DNA of 43,285 nt from Candidatus Poribacteria bacterium (GCA_028818705.1 JAPPNJ010000167.1:1-43285), one strand, 5' to 3'; shown: positions 1 through 8,292, counted from the first letter of the stretch. Numbers and translations: made by a program. The notes: generated by a model from the letters alone, not told the origin.

Positions 1-1590
1 CTCACTTGTGTTGTGACCGAAAATGTCCTGTATTAGAGAACTAATTTCAGCAACCCATTCTTCATTTTTTTGCTGTTTGGCAAGTTCTAATGCAACTTCA
101 AGGTCTTGTCTTGCATCAACAGGTTGCAGGAGTAACAATGCTAGTGCACGTTGAAAATAGGCATCAAAATAGTCAGGTTTTAAACGAATTGCTTCAGTAA
201 AATCAGTCAAAGCTTCTTCCACCTCACCAAGATCATACTTACTCCGTCCACGTCTATAATATGCTTCTCTATAATCTTCTTTTTTACTAATTGCTGTGTC
301 ATAATCATTTATGGCATCAGCATATAGACCTTGTTGTTGGTATAAATATCCTCTGTTGAAATAAGTTTCAGCCTCATCTGGATCCTTAGTTTCTGCCTCT
401 GCAAAATCCTCTAATGCCCGGTCATATCTCTCAAGGGAGGTATATGCCCTCCCTCGTAAATTATATGCTTGTATTCTATTTGGATCATTTTGGATGGCTC
501 TTGAAGAATATTCTAATGCCTTTTCGACTCCCTCTTGTTCCTCTGTTTCAATTGCACTTTCACCAAAGTCTATTAGTTCTGAATAAGTAGGTTCAGTGTA
601 GGTTGCATCCTCACGATTTACCCATGCAAAACCTTCAAAATCTGGGAATAGTCTATCTTCAGTATAACCTGTTGTTCTCTCAAGCTCTGTAAGTATTTTT
701 TTCTTGCACCCGTCTTCAATGAAACATTCATCATCTGCTTCAAGTTCATAGTTTCCAAATAGCAGAACAGATTGTTGTGCGATAATTCGGTTGTTCTGAA
801 ACATCGGTTTTAAGTAATAAAGTGGAGAACCCTTAGGTTCCTTTAAAAAATAATCTATTGTCTTTTCCACATCTCCTTTCATAAAATCAGGTGTAATCTC
901 AGTAAATTTTGATCGTTTCATCTGCATGATCGAGACTTTACCGTGCGGAGGTTTATTAATATTTTGCAACTCACTGTTTTCGTCCTTTTTCTGAAAATGT
1001 CGACACGCAAACCAGAGAGCAATTTGGGCACTGTAACTAAAATCAATTAGACATGTTGCAGCACCATAGTGCTGAAGTTCAACGAGTATTTCTAAATCAC
1101 TCCATTCCTTTCCATCTTTCCTATCGTAACCTCGCTGTCTTGCTGCTCTGATTAAATCTTTATTGATATTGAGGAATTTCTCAAAGTTCCTTTCATTCTT
1201 TTCTGGACGTCGATAAGCGGATGCTTGAATTTTGTATGCTTTATTTGGAACACCTCTAAATACATATTCCCCTTCATCAAATCGATTTGTCCATGCAATA
1301 AACTCATCAAGTGTTTTTATTGTATTTTCTGTGATTGTTTGTTCTTTGGTTGCATGGATTTTCCAATACACAAGTGGTGGTTTCTCAGCTTTCCCATCTC
1401 TCTTCAAATTATCCAATGCTCTTTCAACAGGATGATACTGTGCTGTATGTGGTAAGCCACCTCGTTGCTTATGTACTTCTGCAACTTTTGTTTTAATTTC
1501 TTGTAATTCTTTTGTTTGTCCAGCGAATAGTTCAAGAATAAGTTGTTCAGCTATACTTGGAACGAGTTTTTTATTTTTACTGATACTCAT
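1..1590 (-). CDS. FRG domain-TPR protein, 3' end beyond the window
   Basis: An open frame of 530 codons starts at ATG 1588-1590 and runs off the left edge without a stop, so the C-terminus is missing. Residues 108-113 read EYVFRG and residues 171-186 read ELQHYGAATCLIDFSY followed by ALWFAC, the two signatures of the FRG domain (FRG box, then LQHYGxPTRLLDWT-like). From about residue 370 onward there are at least four tetratricopeptide repeats with the usual A/Y/G/A pattern, which suggests a protein-binding platform. FRG proteins have no settled biochemical activity but recur in phage-defence and toxin contexts. The start has no good SD; an AAAGGAG at about 1640 serves only a five-codon ORF. 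It lies 271 bp downstream of the DUF262/DUF1524 gene on the same strand. Domain call is firm, function is not. Confidence 0.85.
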   Translation of the reverse strand, partial: MSISKNKKLVPSIAEQLILELFAGQTKELQEIKTKVAEVHKQRGGLPHTAQYHPVERALDNLKRDGKAEKPPLVYWKIHATKEQTITENTIKTLDEFIAWTNRFDEGEYVFRGVPNKAYKIQASAYRRPEKNERNFEKFLNINKDLIRAARQRGYDRKDGKEWSDLEILVELQHYGAATCLIDFSYSAQIALWFACRHFQKKDENSELQNINKPPHGKVSIMQMKRSKFTEITPDFMKGDVEKTIDYFLKEPKGSPLYYLKPMFQNNRIIAQQSVLLFGNYELEADDECFIEDGCKKKILTELERTTGYTEDRLFPDFEGFAWVNREDATYTEPTYSELIDFGESAIETEEQEGVEKALEYSSRAIQNDPNRIQAYNLRGRAYTSLERYDRALEDFAEAETKDPDEAETYFNRGYLYQQQGLYADAINDYDTAISKKEDYREAYYRRGRSKYDLGEVEEALTDFTEAIRLKPDYFDAYFQRALALLLLQPVDARQDLEVALELAKQQKNEEWVAEISSLIQDIFGHNTSE

Positions 1591-1861
1591 GATGTTATTT
1601 AGATAAGATTCTGAATTACCGTTGGCACTTCATCTCCTTTTATGTTGGGTTTAGAGTTGGGAGTGCTTACAACACTCCAATTACCCACTCCCAAAATCCT
1701 TGACTTTTTCATTCCTTGTAGAACTTACGCAATTTCCTGGTAGGTGCAGCTTTGCGGCCTACTCGCCCAAATGCCATCTGCATTCCTAACCACACCGAGA
1801 GTATGGTTCGTAGCAGAATTCCATAATTTTGCTGCGTAAGTCCTGCCTTGAATAAAATAGG
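1591..1861. other. Intergenic region with two inverted repeats
   Basis: This gap separates the FRG-TPR gene from the DUF262 gene. It holds an inverted repeat TTGGGAGTG (1657-1665) / CACTCCCAA (1686-1694) with no T-run on either strand, and the MITE-like element listed separately at 1723-1841. I see no convincing gene in it. Confidence 0.5.
1723..1841. repeat. MITE-like element with ACTTACGCA terminal inverted repeats
   Basis: ACTTACGCA at 1723-1731 is exactly inverted as TGCGTAAGT at 1833-1841, and the match extends inward imperfectly (AATT at the left, AATTTT at the right). The 119 bp between have no reading frame. ACTTACGCA-type ends recall insertion-sequence ends common in cyanobacteria and other repeat-rich bacteria, so a non-autonomous element is the likeliest reading. 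No target-site duplication is obvious. Confidence 0.45.
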
Positions 1862-3856
1862 TTATTCACCTCCAAACCAGTCTAAAGATGGCCATATTTC
1901 ACAAAAATCAGCTATTAATCCTTCGGCACGCCCATGAATTTCATTGACATCCCAGACATCTTCCTCGCATATCTCTGCATTCAGTTTTAGAAGAGAATGT
2001 TTACCTAAAGCTTCTTTCTTTGCGGCAAACGTCCGATTTCCGAGTTTAGAATTCAATTCTCTTGTGACGAGCGTAAGATTCCCTATACTTTCCAACGAAC
2101 TGTCTCTTGCTACAGCCAAATTATACACATCCTCATAGGACTTATCGGCTAAGCCTTCCCGGGCATTTATGACTCTTGCGCGGTCAGAGAATAAATCATC
2201 GTAAAGCATATCCTTGCACCCCACAGCTCTATTGACAGAAACCCTACGAGTCTCCGTATCATACTTTACAGAACCCTCACCTACTGGTAAAGACCAAGTT
2301 TTCATCCATTCCTTTGGCATAATATGTTCTAAAGTCGTCAAATTATCTTCAAAAGATAAAGGTTCGGCAAATTTGTCTTCCTTCATCTTCCTGAGTTCAA
2401 TTCGATACAAGATATAACGAATGAGTCTTTGCTTGATGGCTCCAGCAGTCTCCGCCCAAAGTCCTTCCAAAGCAGCTCTCACCAGTCGGTCACCCGGAAA
2501 AACCAGTGTCGTACTGTCAGGAAAAGGTAGGGGATTTCGCTCAAAACGTGTGTGCAAGGTGGATCGAATCTCACTATCCGTCGGATACTTATTTGTACGG
2601 GATGTTTCTTGGGACAGATATTCAATGAAGCTTCCTAAACTAAAATTGTCTCCAAGCCGTTTTATGAGACTTGCAAAGAACTTGTTAAAATTCTTTAACC
2701 CACCTTTGCCCCTATAACATAGCATACGTCGGATTGTATAAGATTCCAGAATATGAAGGACACGATCAAGTTGCCGCCCTTTTAGTCCAACTTCACATGT
2801 TAAATATAAAACGAACGGATGCAAAGTCGTGAGATTAAATGTTTGATAAAATCGCATTCGATTCTCAAGTTGTGAATCGTTCTCACAGTCAGTTATTTGT
2901 TGATAAACTTCCGAATATCGCTTCAAGTCCGAAAATTCATCTTCTATTGTCGTATCCCCTCGTTGCTTCAATTCTGGTAAATATTTCCGTTCATAGGTGA
3001 GAAATTCAGGTTTCACACTTTCCGTCCTCAACTTTGCCATAAGGAAATGCTGTAGGAAAATATCAGAGAATGTTTCATCCTTTGTTACCTCTCGAGCCCA
3101 ATAAGGATCTTCAAAATGCTGCCAGGACTTTTCATATAAACTATCTCTATCCTCACGAGCGCGTAAAAACAGATTATTACGAAGCAAATCAAATTCAAAA
3201 AGTTTTTTACCCCTGGCATTGAGCGATTCAAATATCTTTTCAGGTCTATCTGTCTCGTCAATAGGTATCAGAACAAAGCGGAAGTGATCTTTTATGCACA
3301 GAAACAAGGAATGAATTTTTTCCTTGTCCATATCAACATACTCTCTAATCTGATCGTAGAAATAACTATAAGTTTCATCAATTATTCCCCGACATTGATC
3401 TACACGATCATTAACTAACGATATAAACGAATCTCTATCTCGCTTCGTTGGGATCAATTTATACCTTGCATCTCCCTTCAGCACTTCCCCTTTTTTCCCT
3501 TGATTCTGAATGTAGTGACGCACGTCGCTTGCCATCTCAGTATGATTGTTTTCCACACATATATCCCTTATGGCACACAGAATAATTTGAAAAGTTGTAA
3601 GCCGTTGCTGTCCATCAATAATGTCATACTGAGGAAAATCACCAGCGAGTGTATTCTGCTGCTGCATGACGATAGCCCCCGTAAAATGGGCAGACGATTT
3701 TTCCTGAGTGTGTGAGTTATGTTGACGCACAATATCATCCCACAGCAGTTCCCATTGGGCATCCTTACCCCAAACATAATATCGTTGAAAAAGGGGAATC
3801 TTGTACTGCACATTCATTTCAAATAAACCCGAGACGCTTATCTTTTTTGGTTTCAT
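1862..3856 (-). CDS. DUF262/DUF1524 (GmrSD-like) nuclease
   Basis: This 664-residue protein carries both halves of a GmrSD-type fusion. Near the N-terminus IPLFQRYYVWG (20-30) and IDGQQRLTTFQI (80-91) are DUF262 hallmarks; DGQQR is the ParB/Srx-like nucleotide-binding or hydrolysing motif. In the last quarter EHIMPKEW and then ESIGNLTLV with a following SKLGNRTFAAKK match the DUF1524 HNH-type nuclease. Characterised relatives (GmrSD, BrxU, SspE) cut or nick modified phage DNA, so a modification-dependent defence nuclease is the best inference. A GTG start at 3868 is possible, but ATG 3856 has GAGG about 7 nt upstream and is preferred. It lies 56 bp downstream of the VFINCPFD-family gene and probably shares its promoter. 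No methylase or other modification gene is visible here. Confidence 0.88.
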   Translation of the reverse strand: MKPKKISVSGLFEMNVQYKIPLFQRYYVWGKDAQWELLWDDIVRQHNSHTQEKSSAHFTGAIVMQQQNTLAGDFPQYDIIDGQQRLTTFQIILCAIRDICVENNHTEMASDVRHYIQNQGKKGEVLKGDARYKLIPTKRDRDSFISLVNDRVDQCRGIIDETYSYFYDQIREYVDMDKEKIHSLFLCIKDHFRFVLIPIDETDRPEKIFESLNARGKKLFEFDLLRNNLFLRAREDRDSLYEKSWQHFEDPYWAREVTKDETFSDIFLQHFLMAKLRTESVKPEFLTYERKYLPELKQRGDTTIEDEFSDLKRYSEVYQQITDCENDSQLENRMRFYQTFNLTTLHPFVLYLTCEVGLKGRQLDRVLHILESYTIRRMLCYRGKGGLKNFNKFFASLIKRLGDNFSLGSFIEYLSQETSRTNKYPTDSEIRSTLHTRFERNPLPFPDSTTLVFPGDRLVRAALEGLWAETAGAIKQRLIRYILYRIELRKMKEDKFAEPLSFEDNLTTLEHIMPKEWMKTWSLPVGEGSVKYDTETRRVSVNRAVGCKDMLYDDLFSDRARVINAREGLADKSYEDVYNLAVARDSSLESIGNLTLVTRELNSKLGNRTFAAKKEALGKHSLLKLNAEICEEDVWDVNEIHGRAEGLIADFCEIWPSLDWFGGE

Positions 3857-3912
3857 CACAATCCTCACTATTCGTTGGTAAAAATTTTATCCAATTTTGA
3901 CGATTTCGGCAG

Positions 3913-4338
3913 TTACCTCGGTATTCTCCCGGAGACTGGAGAGATCGTACCCGCGGAGTGTGAGTTCTTGTAAATAAATCGTTGATACCGATACGGTTCT
4001 CTATCCAACACAAGGCATTTTTTTCTTTTTTCTTCTTCAATGCCAAATTTCTTCGCGCCGAGAAAAACCCCCAATTCCAATGGCATATTGAACCGAGGGA
4101 AACTGGAATCGTCGTCCAACTCTATTCTGGATATATCATGAATGCCGTAACAACAGTCTGCAATGATACTATAAATCTTATCAATGCGAACCTCGCTTGC
4201 ATCTCCTTCTTCAAGGGCACACCTTGCAATGAAACCACAATCATGGATGGCAAACACCATTGCATCAAACAACGGTTTGTAGGCAGAATCGAATGGACAA
4301 TTGATAAAAACATTGTCATTATAATGCAATGATTTCAT
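3913..4338 (-). CDS. VFINCPFD-family hypothetical protein, possibly truncated
   Basis: This 141-residue protein opens with VFINCPFDSAYKPLFDAM, followed by a conserved RIDKIYSIIADCCYGIHDIS and PRFNMPLELGVFLGAKKFG. I recognise this as a recurrent uncharacterised family whose layout (F-N-CPFD start, I-DIS, ELG-FLGAK) recalls nucleoside-deoxyribosyltransferase or TIR-like folds; that likeness is my inference. The block LDREPYRYQRFI near residue 115 is where relatives, as I remember them, continue with SD-GxD and a helical end. Here it runs instead into a low-quality tail ending at 3913. Another frame carries a more protein-like peptide (see findings), so a frameshift or a replaced C-terminus is plausible. 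AGGA lies 5 nt before the ATG, and a good promoter lies upstream at 4373-4401. Confidence 0.75.
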   Translation of the reverse strand: MKSLHYNDNVFINCPFDSAYKPLFDAMVFAIHDCGFIARCALEEGDASEVRIDKIYSIIADCCYGIHDISRIELDDDSSFPRFNMPLELGVFLGAKKFGIEEEKRKKCLVLDREPYRYQRFIYKNSHSAGTISPVSGRIPR

Positions 4339-4372
4339 GAGTTCCTACGTTCGGTTTCACCTATTCATTTAT

Positions 4373-4401
4373 AGTATAACACACATACAATGAAAAATCA
4401 A
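4373..4401 (-). promoter_or_regulatory. Sigma-70-like promoter of the defence cluster
   Basis: On the minus strand TTGATT (4396-4401) and TATACT (4373-4378) are separated by exactly 17 bp. Initiation near 4366 would give a leader of about 30 nt before the ATG at 4338. It would drive the VFINCPFD-family gene and probably the DUF262/DUF1524 gene. Confidence 0.6.
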
Positions 4402-4424
4402 TTTTTAGATCCAGCAAATCGCAC

Positions 4425-5246
4425 CTATACCCTATTTTTCTCAAGCCAATCGACAGCAAAGTTAACCACCGCACGTTGTGGCATGAGTTGACAGTTTGCG
4501 ATGGCAACCTTGCCGTGCCGGACTAACTTCCCAGCATTGGAATGTAAAAAATCTGCCCCGAGACGATCGAAATCTGAAGCGTCTACATTAATATCTTCAA
4601 AGGTTGTCCATGTTCTCGAACCGGCTTGTGAAATCGGCGCGCCGTCTTGCACAACGCGCTTAGTAGGAAAATCGGCTCGATATTCGGCAAGGTGTATGGA
4701 CGTATTACTTGAATGTTCGACCCCGAGCAGCAAGACAAAACCGTTCAAGTCGTAGATTCTGGAAAGTGGTGAATTTTCACCCATGCCGAATGCCAAGGAA
4801 TGGTTATTAATGAGGTCCGATGCTTGCGGACCACTTGCACAAAACGAACTCTGTGGATGTGTGCTACGGAGGACACCCTCTTGTTTTCGGAATGTCTCAA
4901 CGATTTTACCCATCGAACGCGTAGGCGTTAAACTGGGATCGTAGGCAGGCATCGTCTCCCGTATTGTCTGCCACCACGATTCAGGGACAGGTGGATTTTC
5001 CCACTGACTCGGATCGCTGAGATCGGTTGAATGGGTCGGCATCACAAGCGTACCAGTTTCACCTAAGACTTTCTGAAGTGCGATGATGACAGCGACTGCA
5101 CCGCCGCAGACCCATCCCATCGCGCTTAGAGAGGAATGAACTAATAAGACCATTCCCCTTTTTATTCCGATCGCTTTAAAATCAGTTTGGAGCGATTCAA
5201 CTGTGGCGGGTGTTTTCGTTTTGCCAACTACTTGACCTTCAGGCAT
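4425..5246 (-). CDS. Aminoglycoside N(3)-acetyltransferase family protein
   Basis: A 273-residue member of the AAC(3)/antibiotic_NAT family, about the usual length. Diagnostic stretches are LLVHSSLSAMGWVCGG with GTLVMPTHS, then TPTRSMGKIVETFR, RSTHPQSSFCASG and GVEHSSNTSIHLAEYRA, which contribute the acetyl-CoA and substrate pockets. Classical members acetylate the 3-amino group of 2-deoxystreptamine antibiotics. Environmental homologues often act on other amines, so resistance should not be assumed. The ATG at 5246 has GAGGGG about 7 nt upstream and is preferred to a TTG 15 nt earlier. It sits between the defence cluster and a methyltransferase gene on the same strand, 143 bp from the latter. 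Confidence 0.88.
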   Translation of the reverse strand: MPEGQVVGKTKTPATVESLQTDFKAIGIKRGMVLLVHSSLSAMGWVCGGAVAVIIALQKVLGETGTLVMPTHSTDLSDPSQWENPPVPESWWQTIRETMPAYDPSLTPTRSMGKIVETFRKQEGVLRSTHPQSSFCASGPQASDLINNHSLAFGMGENSPLSRIYDLNGFVLLLGVEHSSNTSIHLAEYRADFPTKRVVQDGAPISQAGSRTWTTFEDINVDASDFDRLGADFLHSNAGKLVRHGKVAIANCQLMPQRAVVNFAVDWLEKNRV

Positions 5247-5326
5247 TCTCAATCCCCTCAATTTTCTATAGATCCAATATCTTTATCTTCTACAATATAT
5301 TTATACCCACTGAGACCTTATAGACC

Positions 5327-5348
5327 GGCGAGGTTAGGAAACCTCGCC
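5327..5348. repeat. GGCGAGGTT hairpin repeat, simple copy
   Basis: GGCGAGGTT (5327-5335) pairs perfectly with AACCTCGCC (5340-5348) around a four-base loop. Flanks ACCTTATAGACC before and TACCA after recur in the nested copy at 12142-12368, so this looks like one member of a dispersed family. No T-run follows, so a terminator role is doubtful. Confidence 0.65.
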
Positions 5349-5389
5349 TACCATGGAAAAAAATAATTATAGACGGTAATATAATCTTT

Positions 5390-6211
5390 CTATTTTGTCC
5401 CAATTGCGAGGATATGGGCACTCATACCGAGTATTGAAGGTTCTGCTTCAACTTTGCGAATCAAATCCAAAACCGCAAGACGCAGATCGGGGTCTGTCCA
5501 ATAACTTTCAAATGCCTCAAAAAGCCATGCGGGTCCCTCCACAGCAAGCGTTGCTTGATGCTGAAAACCGGCTTCGGTTACCTCACCACTGAGTTCTTCA
5601 GGACGGTGAAGATACGCATCCGTAAAGTACTTAAGATCCTCAGTTAGATTGCGATGGTAACCCGTCTCAAGATCGTTTTGAACGATGTCTGTATGAACAG
5701 GATTTCTGAATCGATCCTCAAAAAAACTATCGAGCATAGACGCAAAGCGTGAGATACCGGCGGCAATCATAACACCACCGTTTCGTAACACACGATATGC
5801 CTCGCCAAGTGTAAGTAGCCGTTCAGTTTTATCAATGAGATGATAGAGCGGTCCCAATAACAGCACAGCATCCGCAGACTCAGCCGAGAAACGCAGTTGG
5901 CGGGCATCGCCAAGTGATACGCTGGTTATTGGGTGTTCTGGTTGTTGATCTGAGGCTTCTTTCGCCTGTTTAACATGTAAGTCCACTGGATCGACGAGAT
6001 GGACTTCATAACCCGCTTTTGCTAACCAACAAGCGTATGGACCCGAACCGCCACCGATGTCTAAAATTACTGCCGGTGGTGCGGGTAGATAGCGTGTGAT
6101 AATCTCTTGGGTACGCACGAACTCCAATTGACCTTTGGTATTGGCTGTAAGTCTGTTTGACTCTTGCGTTTGTCTATAGAACGAAAGAATCTCATCTGAA
6201 AGTTGATACAA
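5390..6211 (-). CDS. Class I SAM-dependent methyltransferase
   Basis: A 273-residue Rossmann methyltransferase. Motif I is VILDIGGGSGPYACWLAKAG, followed by the acidic end of strand 2 (VHLVDPVD) and a motif near ADAVLLLGPLYHLID typical of small-molecule or ubiE-like methyltransferases (Methyltransf_11/25). The C-terminal half (helices around the EELSGEVTEAGF and LFEAFESYW stretches) probably covers the substrate pocket. The substrate cannot be told from the sequence. The only full-length start is TTG at 6211, with AGGGGG about 8 nt upstream inside the neighbouring C/G-rich repeat. The gene is flanked by hairpin repeats on both sides. Confidence 0.85.
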   Translation of the reverse strand: MYQLSDEILSFYRQTQESNRLTANTKGQLEFVRTQEIITRYLPAPPAVILDIGGGSGPYACWLAKAGYEVHLVDPVDLHVKQAKEASDQQPEHPITSVSLGDARQLRFSAESADAVLLLGPLYHLIDKTERLLTLGEAYRVLRNGGVMIAAGISRFASMLDSFFEDRFRNPVHTDIVQNDLETGYHRNLTEDLKYFTDAYLHRPEELSGEVTEAGFQHQATLAVEGPAWLFEAFESYWTDPDLRLAVLDLIRKVEAEPSILGMSAHILAIGTK

Positions 6212-6219
6212 CTAAGAAA

Positions 6220-6245
6220 CCCCCTAAATCCCCCTTATCAGGGGG
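6220..6245. repeat. CCCCC/GGGGG hairpin repeat
   Basis: CCCCC (6230-6234) and GGGGG (6241-6245) enclose TTATCA, preceded by CCCCCTAAAT. This text is familiar as a dispersed repeat in repeat-rich bacterial genomes including cyanobacteria. It lies between the LamG gene and the methyltransferase gene and appears to supply the SD of the latter. Confidence 0.5.
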
Positions 6246-6269
6246 ACCAGCAATATATCCCAAAACTCG

Positions 6270-7028
6270 TTATCGTGTCTGTTTTACCCATGCCCATGTT
6301 GTCGTCAACTTATCTCCCGGTTCAACAGCAAGCGGCTCAAGATTCAAGTCTTTGGTAACATCAACATAATTTGGCTTTCCAAACCCACCTTTGCCATCGT
6401 TCCCGTTTTTGGTATTATCGTCGGCGTTACCTTCATCGAAAGTATAGTGAGCGTTTAAGCTGGACTCATCGCCGTTGAGAACCTTCATCATGAATTCATT
6501 AATCTCTGCTTCGGTACGAGCAACACTCCAGATGCGAATTTCATCAATAAATCCTAAACAGAACCAAGCTTTACTATCACCGACACCAATATACAACGCA
6601 GCATCAGTTGCCGCTAATTCCTTTACACCGAAATCCAGTTTTCCCATCTCCTTCCCATCAATATATGATCGCATCTCTTTACCGTCCCATACACCCGCGA
6701 CATGCTGCCACTCTTTGGGTTTTAATCCAGGAACATCAAGGATTTTCGCGCCGGGCCAGAGAACAAATCGCAATCCATTTCCACCTTGAACAATTTCTGG
6801 AAAGATGTAATCCCTTTGACCACCCCAGTCTTTTGCAAGGCATTCACCTACAGGCTTACTCATGTTCATCCATGCCTCTATCGTTATAGCACTTTTTGGG
6901 TTTAAGCTATCACTATTTGGGATTTCGATAGCGGTTTCACCATCCAATTCCAGTGCCAGATTTTGCGCCCAAAGTATAGTAGGTATTACCAAACTAATAA
7001 CAAAGGTTATAAAAAACAGAACTTTCAT
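6270..7028 (-). CDS. Secreted LamG/concanavalin A-like lectin domain protein
   Basis: This 252-residue protein starts with a signal peptide (MKVLFFITFVISLVIPTILWA, cleavage probably after WA at about residue 21). The rest is one laminin-G-like jelly roll: LALELDGETAIEIPNS, ITIEAWMN, WQHVAGVWDGKEMRSYIDGK, LYIGVGD and FIDEIRIWSVARTEAEI follow the Laminin_G_3 pattern in order. Such exported domains usually bind carbohydrate or other surface ligands. No catalytic module is attached, so it may be a stand-alone binding protein. GGAGGA lies 7 nt upstream of the ATG. Confidence 0.85.
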   Translation of the reverse strand: MKVLFFITFVISLVIPTILWAQNLALELDGETAIEIPNSDSLNPKSAITIEAWMNMSKPVGECLAKDWGGQRDYIFPEIVQGGNGLRFVLWPGAKILDVPGLKPKEWQHVAGVWDGKEMRSYIDGKEMGKLDFGVKELAATDAALYIGVGDSKAWFCLGFIDEIRIWSVARTEAEINEFMMKVLNGDESSLNAHYTFDEGNADDNTKNGNDGKGGFGKPNYVDVTKDLNLEPLAVEPGDKLTTTWAWVKQTR

Positions 7029-7074
7029 GGTCTTCCTCCCAAGTCACCAATTTTGATTAACAATTAGAAATCGC

Positions 7075-7278
7075 TTATTTTACTTCCGGGTTCGGCTTGC
7101 GTCCACCGAAGATAGCATGTCCAGCCTTCATCCAGAATACATCAACACAGATGCAATCGATTTGGATCTCTCGGTCCGGCACGAAGTATTTTCCGTAGTC
7201 GATGAAATCTTGGGAACTTTCCTCTTCCCATTGAGGTTTATGGTAAACCAGACAAATAAACAGACATATTTGTAGCAT
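7075..7278 (-). pseudogene. Methyltransferase relic with internal deletion
   Basis: The 67-codon frame reads as two ends of one gene joined in frame. YHKPQWEEESSQDFIDYGKY with FVPDREIQID matches, from memory, the N-terminus of a class I SAM methyltransferase family. VDVFWMKAGHAIFGGRKP looks like the C-terminal strand of the same family. The roughly 180-residue Rossmann core expected between them is absent, with the junction near 7146-7150. Nothing suggests a functional 67-residue product. Identification rests on recall of the family and needs a search. Confidence 0.5.
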
Positions 7279-7395
7279 AGACTGTTAGTCTGTGCAAGCC
7301 CCAAGGAAACTCATCGACACAAGGGATCGTTTGAGAATGTCCAATTAATTCTAAGGTTTACCATAATAATATGCATATCCGCGGAGCGTTCAAAC

Positions 7396-8292
7396 TTATG
7401 ATGCCAAATCGTCAAGCATCTGGCGGATGTTGTGTTCACCACTATCAATAAACAACGGTGCTAAGGGACCTCTGCCGTGTAAGGTTTGAAGCAGCGTATC
7501 AATTTGTATCATACGCGCTTGCGGTGTACGACATTTGCGCCATCTTGTAAGGAATTCACGCGCTGGCTTCGGATTGCCGGTTCTGAGTGAACGGGCACTT
7601 TTACGCCATGCTTGCCACTTGAAGGTATACTCACAATTCGGACATTCAAGTTTTTCATCCTTCTTTTTTAAACTCTTACGGTAATCCCTCCACCGGCGTT
7701 TATAACCGCATGCCGCACACTCAATATTGCCATGTTGATGGCGTGCGATTCCTTGACACTTGGGACATTGCAACTCAGGCTTGGGGCGTTGATTTTTGGA
7801 GGTTCGATCCCTCGGCGGCGGATCGGGTCTGCGGACGAGACCGAAACAGTGAGGACATGGTAAGAGGACACGGGTTCTCGTCGATTGCTTATACGCTTCT
7901 TGGGACCATGTTTTACCGCAGGCACATCGCAACACAACCTCTTTCTGTAGAACGGCGCGACAGTCAAAACATCGGGGGGTTTCGCGGAGTGCTTGACGGC
8001 AGTCGCGCCAAAGTAGCCGTTCGGTGCAGTGCGGGCAGCGAAACCAGCTTTCGTGAGTTCCACCTTCGCCGGTACTAAAGAGTGGATCCACCTGGCGTGT
8101 GATCTTTGTGCTACACTTCGGACAGGGCACACGCCCCTCGCGATAAACGTCAGCGACTGTGGCGATGTCTGTACAACGAGCGTAGAGTTCCCAACCGACA
8201 TCGTGTAGTAACGTATCCTCGTAGATACCGAGTCTCGCATATCGGTAAAGCCGACGGATTTTGATGGGTTTCACACGGGGGGACCAGTCCAT
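7396..8292 (-). CDS. Multi-zinc-ribbon protein
   Basis: A 298-residue protein with eight Cys knuckles: C57/C60, C86/C89, C108/C111, C123/C125, C146/C149, C176/C179, C192/C195 and C217/C220. These should fold as about four zinc ribbons. Each ribbon pair is followed by a similar aromatic-basic segment: WRDCRQAL (95), WSQEAYKQS (129), WRDYRKSL (201) and WQAWRKSA (226), so the protein was probably built by module duplication. The N-terminus (KIRRLYRYARLGIYEDTLLH) is basic and helical and the C-terminus is helical. Nucleic-acid or protein binding is likely; no enzyme motif is seen. ATG 8292 with AGAGG 6 nt upstream is preferred over upstream starts that would overlap the toxin gene. It lies 22 bp behind the DUF5615 pseudogene. 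Confidence 0.75.
   Translation of the reverse strand: MDWSPRVKPIKIRRLYRYARLGIYEDTLLHDVGWELYARCTDIATVADVYREGRVPCPKCSTKITRQVDPLFSTGEGGTHESWFRCPHCTERLLWRDCRQALRETPRCFDCRAVLQKEVVLRCACGKTWSQEAYKQSTRTRVLLPCPHCFGLVRRPDPPPRDRTSKNQRPKPELQCPKCQGIARHQHGNIECAACGYKRRWRDYRKSLKKKDEKLECPNCEYTFKWQAWRKSARSLRTGNPKPAREFLTRWRKCRTPQARMIQIDTLLQTLHGRGPLAPLFIDSGEHNIRQMLDDLAS

Noticed and set aside
4425..5246. Antibiotic-resistance island reading of the AAC(3)-like gene
   Set aside because: No transposase, integron or other resistance gene lies near it, and environmental AAC(3) homologues often have other substrates.
7796..7815. GGTTCGATCCC, resembling a tRNA T-loop
   Set aside because: It lies inside the zinc-ribbon coding sequence, and no acceptor, D or anticodon arms can be drawn around it.
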